Source: Desertimonas sp963786985 (lineage in GTDB: Bacteria; Actinomycetota; Acidimicrobiia; Acidimicrobiales; Ilumatobacteraceae). Taken from it: 64,000 bases of DNA. Shown one piece after another: positions 39,454 to 48,880 of this stretch. Below the pieces are notes generated by a model. It worked only from the letters and a program-made list of their open reading frames with translations. It was not told the origin of the DNA and did not search any database. Both the position numbers and the translations under genes were made by a program. Numbering within the stretch: the stretch's first letter is position 1; every line of letters begins with the position of its first letter. The stretch spans positions 248,001-312,000 of the forward strand of contig CAWBBL010000025.1 in NCBI GenBank assembly GCA_963786985.1. Reading direction: 5' to 3'.

Positions 39454-41313
39454 ATGACAGCTACTTGTCGCTTGTCGCCGTACCACCGCACCCGCCGGTT
39501 CGGCATCGCCATGCTGTGCGCCGGTGCGTTCGCCGTCGCCGGCACGTCGACGATGGCCGTTGCCGAGGGGCTGGCGCCGGCGTCGAACACATCCGCCGCC
39601 ACGTCGGTCGTCGGGCTCCGCCAAGGCGACTCCGGACCAGCCGTGCAAGCCGTGCAGCAGAAGCTCGTCGGTCTCGGTTACTACGTGGCCGATGGTGCCA
39701 CTGGCACCTTCGGGCCCGGCACGACCGCGGCGCTGCGCGTGTTCCAGCAGCAGAACGGTCTCAACCCGACTGGCGTCGTCACCGAGAACACGGCGCGCTA
39801 TCTCGGGCTGGCCGCCGGCGTCCCGGCGGCCACCGCACCCGTGGCGGCATCATCGGCGGCTGGCGTCGCTGCTCCCACGGCGGCTGCCGCCCCGGGGGCA
39901 TTCGTCGGCCTTCGACAAGGAGCTACCGGGGAATCGGTTCGTCAGCTGCAGCTCGCCATTCTCGCCACCGGCTTGTACCTGAGCGGTGGCGCAGACGGCA
40001 CGTTCGGATCCTCGACTCACCGCGGGGTGACGCTGGTCCAGCGTGTCAACGGCCTGCCGGAGACGGGAGTGGTGGACGGCGCCACGGCGCGTGTCCTCGG
40101 TCTGACGGGGAGCGCCTCCTCTCCGTCGGCTCCCGCTCCGGCAGGCACCGTTGTCCAGGTCGGGGCGACTGGCTCCGCAGTGCAGCGGGTGCAGCAACTG
40201 CTCATCAAGTCCGGGGTCACAGTTGTCGGCGGCGCTGACGGCGTGTTCGGTCCGCAGACCCGCCGATCCGTTGCCGCCTTCCAGAAGCTGCATGGGCTCG
40301 CGGTGACTGGTTCCGTGGACGCGGCGACCGACGCTGCGCTGGTCAAGGCCGCTTCGGGAACAGCCGCGGCCCCTGCCGCAGCACCGTCGTCGTATGTCGG
40401 TCTGCGCGTGGGATCCACCGGGCCGGCCGTCACCAAGCTGCAGCAGGCGATCATGGCCACCGGTCTCGTCGTGCGCGGCGGTGCCGACGGGATCTTCGGC
40501 CAGCAGACGCGCACCGCGTTGCTCGTCTACCAGCGGGTCAACGGTCTGTCCCAGACCGGCATCGTCGATGAGGCGACGGCCAGGATGCTCGGGCTGCTGA
40601 CCGCCCCGCCGGCAGCCGGTGGTGGTTCGACATCGGGCGGCTCGTCATCGTCCGCGGGATTCGCGAGGTACGACGAGCGCGGCGCCCGTGTCGTGGCGCT
40701 GCAGAAGGCGTTGATGAGGGCCGGGATCAGCTTCGCCGGAGGTGCCGACGGTGTGTTCGGTTCGGCGACGGCTGGGGCAGTGATGAAGTTCCAGCGGGCC
40801 CGGGGTCTGCGGATCACCGGAAAGCTCGACCAGGCCACGGCGACAGCGCTCGGCCTGCAGGGGCTGCCGACCCCGGCGCCCACCCCAGCCGTCAACGTGA
40901 CGCTCCAGGCGCGACCGCTGGGCAAGGGTCCGTGCTGGTACGGCGATACCTGGCAGGCCGCTCGTGGCAGTGGACGGGTCCACCTGGGCGTCGACATCGG
41001 CGCACCCGCGGGCACCCCACTGGTCGCTGTCGTCAGCGGTCGGGTCACCCAGGTCTACGCCGACCGGCCGGGCTCGTTGTCGGGCAACGGTCTGAAGATC
41101 ACGGCCCCCGACGGCACGTACTTCTTCTACGCCCACATGGCCGGTCTGGCCTCAGGCATCGGGCTCGGGGCGCCGGTGCGCGCCGGCCAGGTGATCGGCA
41201 CGATCGGTAGCACCGGCAACGCCAAGATCACCCACCTCCACTTCGAGGTTCATCCACGAGGCGGAGCAGCCGTCAACCCGTACCCGTACGTGCGGGCGGT
41301 CGGCGCCTGCTGA
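39454..41313 (+). CDS. Secreted M23 (LytM) peptidoglycan endopeptidase with five PG-binding repeats
   Basis: This exported cell-wall hydrolase has 619 residues. A signal peptide runs to about residue 37 (IAMLCAGAFAVAGTSTMAVAEG in outline). Five PG_binding_1 repeats of about 60 residues follow; each contains GLR/V-G, LQ, GGADGxFGxxT and a QxxxGLxxTG end. The C-terminal peptidase has its zinc ligands in HLGVDI and HLHFEVHP, plus FYAHMAGL. ATG 39454 is used; the open frame begins at 39394 with non-signal sequence. It is followed by a glycine riboswitch. Confidence 0.9.
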   Translation: MTATCRLSPYHRTRRFGIAMLCAGAFAVAGTSTMAVAEGLAPASNTSAATSVVGLRQGDSGPAVQAVQQKLVGLGYYVADGATGTFGPGTTAALRVFQQQNGLNPTGVVTENTARYLGLAAGVPAATAPVAASSAAGVAAPTAAAAPGAFVGLRQGATGESVRQLQLAILATGLYLSGGADGTFGSSTHRGVTLVQRVNGLPETGVVDGATARVLGLTGSASSPSAPAPAGTVVQVGATGSAVQRVQQLLIKSGVTVVGGADGVFGPQTRRSVAAFQKLHGLAVTGSVDAATDAALVKAASGTAAAPAAAPSSYVGLRVGSTGPAVTKLQQAIMATGLVVRGGADGIFGQQTRTALLVYQRVNGLSQTGIVDEATARMLGLLTAPPAAGGGSTSGGSSSSAGFARYDERGARVVALQKALMRAGISFAGGADGVFGSATAGAVMKFQRARGLRITGKLDQATATALGLQGLPTPAPTPAVNVTLQARPLGKGPCWYGDTWQAARGSGRVHLGVDIGAPAGTPLVAVVSGRVTQVYADRPGSLSGNGLKITAPDGTYFFYAHMAGLASGIGLGAPVRAGQVIGTIGSTGNAKITHLHFEVHPRGGAAVNPYPYVRAVGAC

Positions 41314-41325
41314 GCGCGCCTGCGC

Positions 41326-41331
41326 TAGTCT
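41326..41331 (+). promoter_or_regulatory. -10 element (TAGTCT) for the riboswitch-gcvP transcript
   Basis: TAGTCT lies directly before the riboswitch region. Transcription would begin near 41338, about 10-15 bases before the first aptamer helix. Confidence 0.45.
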
Positions 41332-41344
41332 GGCCGCGCCGACG

Positions 41345-41535
41345 AACCCGCCGGGAGAGCTGGTCGCCACCGGGCGAGCAGCGCCGAAGGAGCAACCACC
41401 CCGGAATCTCTCAGGCGAACGGACCGACGGGTGAGGCAACGCTGGAAAGCAGTCTGGGCACATCGCTCAGGCTCACCGAAGGGGAAAGACCGGGTCACCG
41501 GCTGAAGCTCTCAGGTGCCGACGACAGCGTGGGGC
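41345..41535 (+). ncRNA. Tandem glycine riboswitch in the gcvP leader
   Basis: Two consecutive glycine aptamers are readable. The first contains GGGAGAGCTG, GCCGAAGGAGCAA and ATCTCTCAGGC; the second contains GCAACGCTGGAAAG, CACCGAAGGGGAAA and GCTCTCAGGTGCCGA. These (GAGAG, GCCGAAGG, CTCTCAGGC) are the conserved parts of the family. The spacing between them is short, as in other tandem glycine riboswitches. It controls gcvP directly downstream and should turn on glycine breakdown when glycine is abundant. Confidence 0.93.
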
Positions 41536-41568
41536 GTCACGGAACCCACGCGCACCGGAGAGCCCGAG

Positions 41569-44421
41569 ATGACCAACCGACTGGCCAGCACTCCCCCGGC
41601 ACCTGCGGACGACTTCGTCCGCCGGCACGTCGGACCGAACGAGGACGAGCTGCGCCACATGCTCGCCACGCTTGGCGTCGGGACGCTCGACGAACTCCTC
41701 GACCAAACCCTGCCGGCATCGATCCGCGACGACAGCTTGGCGCTTCCGGCGGCCCGCAGCGAGACCGGCGTCCTCGCCGCGCTGCGCGACCTCGCCACCG
41801 AGAACCGACCGCGCACCTCGCTCATCGGGATGGGCTACTACCCCACCGTCACGCCGGCGGTGATCCAGCGCAATGTCCTGGAGAGCCCGGCGTGGTACAC
41901 CGCCTACACCCCCTACCAGCCCGAGATCAGCCAGGGACGACTCGAAGCGCTGCTCAACTTCCAGACGACGATCAGCGAGTTGACCGGCCTGGAGGTCGCC
42001 AACTCGTCGCTGCTCGACGAGGCCACCGCCGCCGCCGAGGCGATGAGCATGGCCAGACGGCTGTCGAAGGCACCGTCCGCTCGCTTCTTCGTTCACGTCG
42101 ACACCCACCCGCAGACGATCGCGGTGCTCGCGACGCGGGCCCGGCCGGTCGGCATCGAGCTGGTCGTCGGCGAGCTCGATGACCTCGTCGACGGCTGTTT
42201 CGGGGCGCTGTTCAGCTACCCCACGTCGACCGGCGCGATCGTCGACTGGCGGGCGCCGATCGCCGCTGTGCACGACCACGGCGGCCTCGTCGTCCTGGCC
42301 ACCGATCTGCTCGCCTGCACGCTGCTCGCTCCCCCAGGCCAGCTCGGCGCGGACATCGCCGTCGGCTCGGCGCAACGGTTCGGTGTGCCGATGGGCTTCG
42401 GTGGCCCCCACGCCGCGTTCCTCAGCACCCACGCGTCGGCGGCCCGAGCGATGCCCGGGCGCATCGTCGGCGTGAGCACGGACACCGCCGGACGGCCGGC
42501 TCTCCGTCTCGCGTTGCAAACCCGCGAACAGCACATCCGCCGCGAACGAGCAACCTCGAACATCTGTACGGCGCAGGTCCTGCTCGCCAACATCGCCGGG
42601 TTGTACGCCTGCTGGCACGGTCCCGAGGGGCTCCGAGCGATTGCCCAACGAGTCCACGGCCTGGCGTCGTCGTTGGCGACGACGCTGCGGGCCGGTGGTC
42701 TCGGCGTCCGTCACGACGCGCTCTTCGACACCGTCGCCGTCGACGGCGTCGACGCCGACGATGTGATCGCCGCCGCCGTGCAGCGGGGCATCGACCTACG
42801 CCGACTGAGCGCCGAGTCGGTGGCGGTCACGGTCGACGAGACGACCACCACCGAGTTGCTCGACGAGGTCGTCGCCGCCTTCGGAGTCACGACCGGATTG
42901 GATCTCGACGACGGGCCGGTCTCCCTCCCCCAGCAGCTCCACCGAGCCGATGAGTTCATGACCCAGTCGGTGTTCCACCGGTTGCAGACCGAGCACGAGA
43001 TGCTCCGTTACCTGCGTCGCCTCGCCGACCGCGACCTCGCCCTCGACCGCACGATGATCCCGCTTGGTTCGTGCACGATGAAGCTCAACGCGACCACCGA
43101 GATGGCCTCGATCACCTGGCCGGAATTCGCCAACCTGCACCCCTTTGCGCCCGACGACACGTCGGCCGGCACACGACGCCTGATCGCCGATCTCGAAACG
43201 TGGCTCGCCGAGATCACCGGCTACGACGCGGTCAGCGTCCAGCCGAACGCCGGCAGCCAGGGCGAGCTCGCCGGCCTGTTGGCGATCGGCGCCTACCACC
43301 GCGCTCGAGGCGACGACGATCGTCGCGTCTGCCTCATCCCCTCCAGTGCCCACGGGACCAACGCGGCGAGCGCCGTGATGGCCGGGATGGACGTCGTCGT
43401 CGTGGCCACGGACACCGACGGCAACGTCGACATCGACGACCTCCACGCCAAGCTCGACGAGCTCGGGGACCGGATCGGGGCGATGATGGTCACCTATCCG
43501 TCAACCCATGGGGTGTTCGAGGAGCGCATCGGCGAGATCTGCGGTCTGGTCCACGACGTCGGTGGGCAGGTCTATGTCGACGGCGCCAACCTCAACGCCC
43601 TCGTCGGACTGGCCAAGCCGGGCCGATTCGGGGCCGATGTCAGCCATCTCAACCTGCACAAGACGTTCTGCATCCCCCACGGAGGCGGCGGTCCGGGCGT
43701 CGGCCCGATCGGCGTCCGCGCCCACCTCGCCGCCTATCTCCCAGGTGATCCACTCGGCGGTACCGACCAGGAGGTTGGTCCGGTCTCGGCGGCACCATTC
43801 GGTTCGGCTGGGATCCTCGGCATCCCCTGGGCGTACATCGCCCTGATGGGCCCGGCAGGTTTGCGCCACGCCACCGCCGTGGCGATCTGCTCGGCCAACT
43901 ACGTCGCCGTTCGTCTGACCGAGCACTATCCCGTGCTGTATACGGGTGCCAAGGACCGGGTCGGTCACGAGTGCATCATCGACCTGCGCCCGATCACGAA
44001 GGCCACCGGGGTCACCGTCGACGACGTCGCCAAGCGGTTGATCGACTTCGGGATCCACGCCCCGACGATGAGCTTTCCCGTCGCCGGCACACTGATGATC
44101 GAACCGACCGAGAGTGAAACGCTCGCCGAGCTGGAACGCTTCGTCCAGGCGATGATCACGATCCGCGGGGAGATCGACGACGTTGCCGCGGGCACGTGGC
44201 CACTGGATCAGAGCCCGCTACGCAACGCCCCGCACACGGCCGAGGAGTTGATCGGCGAGTGGTCGCGGCCCTACCCCCGGGAGCTCGGCGCCTACCCGCT
44301 GGCGTCGTTGCGGGCGGCGAAGTACTTCCCGCCGGTGTCGCGCATCGACGGGGCAGCCGGTGATCGCAATCTGATGTGCTCGTGTGAGCCGCTCGAGGCC
44401 TATGCCGCGGCGCGCTCGTGA
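41569..44421 (+). CDS. gcvP: Glycine dehydrogenase (decarboxylating), P-protein of glycine cleavage
   Basis: This PLP enzyme decarboxylates glycine and transfers the aminomethyl group to the lipoyl arm of GcvH. 950 residues, the single-chain (P1+P2) form. The PLP lysine is K698 in HLNLHKTFCIPHGGGGPGVGPIG (key HKTFCIPHGGGGPG). Other blocks: GYYPTVTPAVIQRN, SLLDEATAAAEAM, SSAHGTNAASA. The start ATG 41569 has GGAGAG upstream; the ORF continues upstream through the riboswitch, so 41569 is used. gcvT and gcvH are on the opposite strand in the next cluster. Confidence 0.96.
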   Translation: MTNRLASTPPAPADDFVRRHVGPNEDELRHMLATLGVGTLDELLDQTLPASIRDDSLALPAARSETGVLAALRDLATENRPRTSLIGMGYYPTVTPAVIQRNVLESPAWYTAYTPYQPEISQGRLEALLNFQTTISELTGLEVANSSLLDEATAAAEAMSMARRLSKAPSARFFVHVDTHPQTIAVLATRARPVGIELVVGELDDLVDGCFGALFSYPTSTGAIVDWRAPIAAVHDHGGLVVLATDLLACTLLAPPGQLGADIAVGSAQRFGVPMGFGGPHAAFLSTHASAARAMPGRIVGVSTDTAGRPALRLALQTREQHIRRERATSNICTAQVLLANIAGLYACWHGPEGLRAIAQRVHGLASSLATTLRAGGLGVRHDALFDTVAVDGVDADDVIAAAVQRGIDLRRLSAESVAVTVDETTTTELLDEVVAAFGVTTGLDLDDGPVSLPQQLHRADEFMTQSVFHRLQTEHEMLRYLRRLADRDLALDRTMIPLGSCTMKLNATTEMASITWPEFANLHPFAPDDTSAGTRRLIADLETWLAEITGYDAVSVQPNAGSQGELAGLLAIGAYHRARGDDDRRVCLIPSSAHGTNAASAVMAGMDVVVVATDTDGNVDIDDLHAKLDELGDRIGAMMVTYPSTHGVFEERIGEICGLVHDVGGQVYVDGANLNALVGLAKPGRFGADVSHLNLHKTFCIPHGGGGPGVGPIGVRAHLAAYLPGDPLGGTDQEVGPVSAAPFGSAGILGIPWAYIALMGPAGLRHATAVAICSANYVAVRLTEHYPVLYTGAKDRVGHECIIDLRPITKATGVTVDDVAKRLIDFGIHAPTMSFPVAGTLMIEPTESETLAELERFVQAMITIRGEIDDVAAGTWPLDQSPLRNAPHTAEELIGEWSRPYPRELGAYPLASLRAAKYFPPVSRIDGAAGDRNLMCSCEPLEAYAAARS

Positions 44422-44462
44422 CGGCGGTGCACCGCCCCACCCGCTGAGTAGCGTCAGGCCCC

Positions 44463-45138
44463 ATGGCTGACTCCGGACCTGCCAGCACACCCCGCGACCC
44501 ATTCGAGAGCCTGATCTCTCTCGTCGCCGGTCCGATCGCCGCCGGGATCCGCTCGTTCGACCAGATGCGCCACGGCTCCGACGAGCTGATCAAGGGGTTG
44601 GAGAACTTCAACCGCACGATGGAGAACCTCAACGACACAGCGGAACGCGTCAACGGCCTGCTCAACGAGTTCGAGGAGCCGGTCCGGGCCATCCTGCCCC
44701 AAGTGCTGCGCACGGCGAACCTCGCCGAGGACCTGGCCAACCGGGTGTCGGCGCCGATCGACCAAGTCGTGCCAGGGCTGCTGCGTCTCGCCGACACCCT
44801 CAACTCGCCGGTCATCACATCGCTGCCAACGGATCTCGGCCGCTTCGTCGAAGCGATCAACGACCTCGTCCGCCGGCTGGCTCCCCTCGGCCAGCTCGCC
44901 GAGTCGGCCGGCGGGCTGTTCGGTCTGCGCATCCCCGGAATGTCGCGCACCGCACCGACGCCGATGCTGGAACCTGCGGAGCCACCGGCGTCAACCCCAC
45001 CACTACCACCCGCCGCCACCACCCAACACAAGTCGGCGGCCAAGAAGCGGGCCACGCCGGCGGCGAAGAAGCGGGCCACGCCGAAGAAGCGAGCCACGCC
45101 GAAGAAGCAGGCCACGCCGAAGAAGCACTGGAGGCTAG
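44463..45138 (+). CDS. Phasin/coiled-coil-like protein with histone-like Lys/Ala/Thr/Pro tail; end of gene disturbed
   Basis: The N-terminal 160 residues are helical with repeated heptad-like spacing (SFDQMRHGSDELIKGLENFNRTMENLNDTAERVNGLLNEF), resembling small coiled-coil granule- or membrane-associated proteins. A Pro/Thr linker and basic AAKKRATP-type repeats follow, like the tails of histone-like or phasin-type proteins. The open frame misses any stop and runs antisense for 1 kb into the next gene, ending at 46139. A TAG at 45136-45138 in the +1 frame would give a normal end (STGG), overlapping the opposite stop as CTAG. A short indel in the repeat tail is the likely cause. Confidence 0.55.
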
Positions 45139-47810
45139 TCGACGGGCCGGCCGCGGCTCGCCAGTTGGATCTGCTCGTGGGCATAGCGGACGGCTTCGGC
45201 GAGCTCGAATGCGGCGCCGGCGGCGACGCATTCGTCGAACGCGCGGTCGCCGAGCACCCCCCTGAGATGCGCCACGACGTCGCGCAGGTGCGGAACCAGG
45301 CTGATGCTCGCCTGGCGAGTACTGGCTCCGTAGATCGTGGCGGCGATCGCCGGCTGCTCGAGGCGATCGAAGAACACGGCCAGCGATGCAAAGGTGGCCG
45401 CCAGGAAGGCGACGTTGCCGGCCCGGTGGAACGAGTTGATCCCGTTGGCGAACAAGGCCAGGGCGTCGTCGAGCTCGCCGTAGACCGCCTCCAGCCGAGC
45501 CGCGTCCTGGGCCAAGTTCGCTTCCCAGAACGGCAGTCGACAGCGCTGCGCATAGTCGAGCCCCTGGCGCAGCGCTTCCAACGCCCGAAGCGGTTGGGCC
45601 TCGGCGAAGGCGCGTCCATATCCCCCGAGCGCCCAACCGATCCAGAACGGATTGCCGTACTGGCGGGCCACGGCAACCGTTTCGTCAGCGATCACCATCG
45701 CCTCGTCCGCCCGTCCGATCGCCGGCAACGCCCAGGTGAGCCCGCACAGCCCGACTACCCGAGCGAAGCCCGGTCTCGTCGCCAACTCCGTGCAGATCTC
45801 GACTCGCCGATGGATGCGACCACCGAACAGATGGGCGAGGGCTTGCTGGATTCCGCTCCAACCATCGATGAACGAGTCATAGCGAGCATCGCGCTCCAAG
45901 CGCTCAGCCGCTTCGGCGTAGGAGACACCGACGTCCGGCCGCCCGCCGTACAGGCAGAGGCTGGCGGCGATGTACAGGCGCGGCAACTGCGCGAGGTCGG
46001 CATCGATGACGGCCGGGAGGATCTCCTCGGCCCACCCCACCGGCTCGAAGCGTTGGAGGGGCCAGCTCATGATCGCGGCGTGAGCGGCGATGACGGTGGC
46101 CGCCGGCAGATCGCCTTGATCGGTCGCCCAGCGAAATGAGGCACGCAGGTTGGCGAACTCGGCGGCCACCCAATCGAGTGACTCACGTTGACGGGGACCA
46201 TCCCAGATTCGCCAGTAGCTCGCGGCCTGGCTGGCGAAGTACCGCACGTGGCGGTCACGAACGACGACGATGGTGTCGTTGCTGACGAGCTGGTTCTCGG
46301 CAAACTGCCGAATCGTCTCGAGGGTGCCGTAGCGGGTCTTGCCGCCGGCCTGATCGACCGTGACAAGTGACTTGCGGACGAGCGAATCGAGGAGGTCCAA
46401 CATGACGTACTCGTCGTCGGACTCGCACACGGCGGAGATCCCGGCCAACTCGAATCCGTCGGCGAAGACCGAGCAGCACTCGAGGACGCCCCGCTCGTCG
46501 TCGGTGAGCAGGTCGAACGACCACTGCACCGCCTGACCGAGCGTTTGATGACGCTCGAGTCCTCGACGGCTCGCCAACAAGCGGAACCGATCGTCGAGCC
46601 GGTCGCGAACCTCCTGCGGACTCATCGCCACCATGCGCGCCGCCGCCAACTCGATCGCCAAGGCGATCCCGTCGAGCCGGCTGCAGATCTCCGTGACCGC
46701 ATCGAGGTCGTCGAGGTCATCGATGGTGAAGTCCTGCCGGACGGCACGGGCCCGCTCGACGAACAACGAGACGGCTGCCGATCCGCCACCCACCCCGACA
46801 TCGAGTGGCGGCACCGGCCAGGAGATCTCGCCACCGAGTCCCAGCGCCTCGCGCGACGTGGCGATCACACTGACCGTTGCCGCCCGCGTGAGGATGACGT
46901 CGACCAGCGCCGCGGCCGTGTCGAGGACGTGCTCGCAGTTGTCGAGCACGATCAGCAGCCGTCGACCAGCGAGGGCCGACGCCAAGCCCTCGGTGACGGT
47001 CAGGCCGACCTGGGGGGTGACTCCCAACCCGGTGGCTACCGCGTTGGGCACAGCGGCTGGATCCCCGACGGGGGCCAGTTCCACGAACCACACGCCGTCG
47101 GCGAACTTCGACGTCAGCTCGGCGGCGACCTGCACTGCCAGACGGGTCTTGCCGACCCCACCGACCCCGATCAACGTCACCAGCCGATGAGCGGGAACCA
47201 GGTCGCCGAGCTCGGCGACCTCGGCGTGCCGACCGATGAAGCTGGTCGTCTGAACCGGAAGGTTGCCCGGGACGGTGTCGACCGTCCGGAGCGGGGGAAA
47301 GTCGACTCGCAGACCCGCTGCCCGAACCTGAAAGATCTGCAGCGCCTCCGACAGGTCGCGGAGCCGGCGCCACCCGAGGTCGAGGAGGTCGACCTCGTCG
47401 AGGAGGTCCGCGGTCGATGCCGCCAGCAAGATCTGCCCGCCGTGGCCCGCCGACATCACCCTGGCAGTCCGGTTCAGCGTCACGTCGAAGTAGTCCGACC
47501 CCTGAGCCTCGACCTCACCGGTTGCGAGGCCCATCCGCACGGGCAACGTGAGTTGCAACTGCGCCGCGATCGCTGCGTCCACGGCCTGATGGGCCGACGA
47601 GAACGCCGCGCAGACGCCGTCGCCCGTGTGCTTGAACATGCGCCCGCCGTGGGCCTCGATCACCGATCCGAGTACCCAGTCGTGATGGGCGAGCGCGACG
47701 CGCATCTCGTCCGGATCGGATTCCCACCGGTGCGTCGAACCCTCGATGTCCGTGAACAGGAACGTCACGACGCCCGACGGCAGCGTCGACGGCACGGCGT
47801 CGGACGGCAC
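45135..47810 (-). CDS. Class III nucleotide cyclase-NB-ARC ATPase-TPR regulator
   Basis: This large signalling protein has 891 residues. An N-terminal adenylate/guanylate cyclase domain (FLFTDIEGSTHRWE with metal Asp, HTGDGVCAAF, NRTARVMSAGHGGQIL) is followed by an NB-ARC/STAND ATPase (Walker A GVGGVGKTRLA, Walker B LLIVLDNCEH) and a TPR-rich C-terminal half. It lacks the C-terminal LuxR helix-turn-helix seen in some relatives. The output cyclic nucleotide and the sensed partner are unknown. GTG 47810 starts six bases after the gcvT stop; sequence before it in the ORF antisenses gcvT. Confidence 0.82.
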   Translation of the reverse strand: MPSDAVPSTLPSGVVTFLFTDIEGSTHRWESDPDEMRVALAHHDWVLGSVIEAHGGRMFKHTGDGVCAAFSSAHQAVDAAIAAQLQLTLPVRMGLATGEVEAQGSDYFDVTLNRTARVMSAGHGGQILLAASTADLLDEVDLLDLGWRRLRDLSEALQIFQVRAAGLRVDFPPLRTVDTVPGNLPVQTTSFIGRHAEVAELGDLVPAHRLVTLIGVGGVGKTRLAVQVAAELTSKFADGVWFVELAPVGDPAAVPNAVATGLGVTPQVGLTVTEGLASALAGRRLLIVLDNCEHVLDTAAALVDVILTRAATVSVIATSREALGLGGEISWPVPPLDVGVGGGSAAVSLFVERARAVRQDFTIDDLDDLDAVTEICSRLDGIALAIELAAARMVAMSPQEVRDRLDDRFRLLASRRGLERHQTLGQAVQWSFDLLTDDERGVLECCSVFADGFELAGISAVCESDDEYVMLDLLDSLVRKSLVTVDQAGGKTRYGTLETIRQFAENQLVSNDTIVVVRDRHVRYFASQAASYWRIWDGPRQRESLDWVAAEFANLRASFRWATDQGDLPAATVIAAHAAIMSWPLQRFEPVGWAEEILPAVIDADLAQLPRLYIAASLCLYGGRPDVGVSYAEAAERLERDARYDSFIDGWSGIQQALAHLFGGRIHRRVEICTELATRPGFARVVGLCGLTWALPAIGRADEAMVIADETVAVARQYGNPFWIGWALGGYGRAFAEAQPLRALEALRQGLDYAQRCRLPFWEANLAQDAARLEAVYGELDDALALFANGINSFHRAGNVAFLAATFASLAVFFDRLEQPAIAATIYGASTRQASISLVPHLRDVVAHLRGVLGDRAFDECVAAGAAFELAEAVRYAHEQIQLASRGRPVD

Positions 47811-47815
47811 GTTGC

Positions 47816-48880
47816 TCAGTGGCCTACGAAGGGCGTGGCGACCACCGTTGCCGGGATCGCGGTGCCACGAACGTCGATGTCGACGGAGGCTCCGATCGTG
47901 ATGTGCGGCGGCACAAAGCCGAGGGCGATGCCGTGGCCAAGCGTCGGCGAGAAGTTCCCGGACGTCACGGTGCCGACGACGTTTCCGTCGACGAGGATCG
48001 GGCACTCGGCTCGTGGCGGGCGGCGACCCTCCACGGTCAGGCCGACGAGGTGACGATCGACGCCGCGCGCCCGTTCGGCGGCGAGTGCGTCGCGCCCGCG
48101 GAAGTCAGGCTTGACCCAGCCGACGACCCAACCGAGGCCGGCCTGCAGCGGCGTGATCCCGGGACCGAGCTCGTGGCCGTGCAACGGGAGACCGGCCTCC
48201 AGTCGCAGGGTGTCACGCGCCCCGAGTCCGGCTGGCTGCACGCCGGCAGCGACGATGGCTTCCCAGAGTTGTGACGCGCCGTCGACGGGCACGGCGATCT
48301 CCACGCCGGTCTCGCCGGTGTAGCCGGTGCCGGCGACGGTGCAGGGTGTGCCGTTCCAGGTCGCGTGGGCGACCCGGAACCGGCCGACGGCCGCGGCCTC
48401 CGGCCACACTGCGTCCAGACGGTCCTTGGCCCGAGGTCCCTGGACTGCGAGCACGACGCGGCCGTGGGTCGTCTCAACTCCGCCGACGGCGGCGACCACC
48501 CGGTCGGTGTTCGAGGCATTGGGCATCACGTCGAACAACGCGGTGCCGTCGTCGCCGGTGGGGTGCCACCAGACGATGATGTCGTCCAGCACGGAACCGT
48601 CGTCCGGGTCGAGGAGGTGGGTGTACTGGGCGCGGCCCGGTCCGATCTTGGCCAGGTCGTTGGTCAGCTGGAGCTGCAGCGTGTCAAACGCCATGGCCCC
48701 GTCGACACGGACCGAACCGAGGTGGGACACGTCGAACACCACCGCGTCGGTGCGGCAGGCGTGGTGTTCGGCGATCGTGCCAGTCGGATACTCGAGTGGC
48801 ATCTCCCAGCCACCGAAGGGCACGAGGCGCGCCCCTCGGGCACGGTGAACGGCGTCGAGCGGCGAGCGCTCGAGGGTCAT
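47816..48880 (-). CDS. gcvT: Aminomethyltransferase, T-protein of glycine cleavage
   Basis: This folate-dependent enzyme releases ammonia and makes methylene-tetrahydrofolate from aminomethyl-GcvH. 354 residues: GGWEMPLEY, FDVSHLGSVRV, LAVQGPRA, GTGYTGETGVEI, AGLGARDTLRLEAGLPL and TSGNFSPTLGHGIALGFV are the usual blocks. Its ATG overlaps the stop of the MerR gene upstream (48877-48880). The same operon carries gcvH, while gcvP is opposite and under a riboswitch. Confidence 0.93.
   Translation of the reverse strand: MTLERSPLDAVHRARGARLVPFGGWEMPLEYPTGTIAEHHACRTDAVVFDVSHLGSVRVDGAMAFDTLQLQLTNDLAKIGPGRAQYTHLLDPDDGSVLDDIIVWWHPTGDDGTALFDVMPNASNTDRVVAAVGGVETTHGRVVLAVQGPRAKDRLDAVWPEAAAVGRFRVAHATWNGTPCTVAGTGYTGETGVEIAVPVDGASQLWEAIVAAGVQPAGLGARDTLRLEAGLPLHGHELGPGITPLQAGLGWVVGWVKPDFRGRDALAAERARGVDRHLVGLTVEGRRPPRAECPILVDGNVVGTVTSGNFSPTLGHGIALGFVPPHITIGASVDIDVRGTAIPATVVATPFVGH

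Noticed and set aside
44463..46139. 558-residue protein as annotated by the open frame
   Set aside because: The second half is antisense to a well-supported cyclase gene; only the first 225 or so codons are credible.
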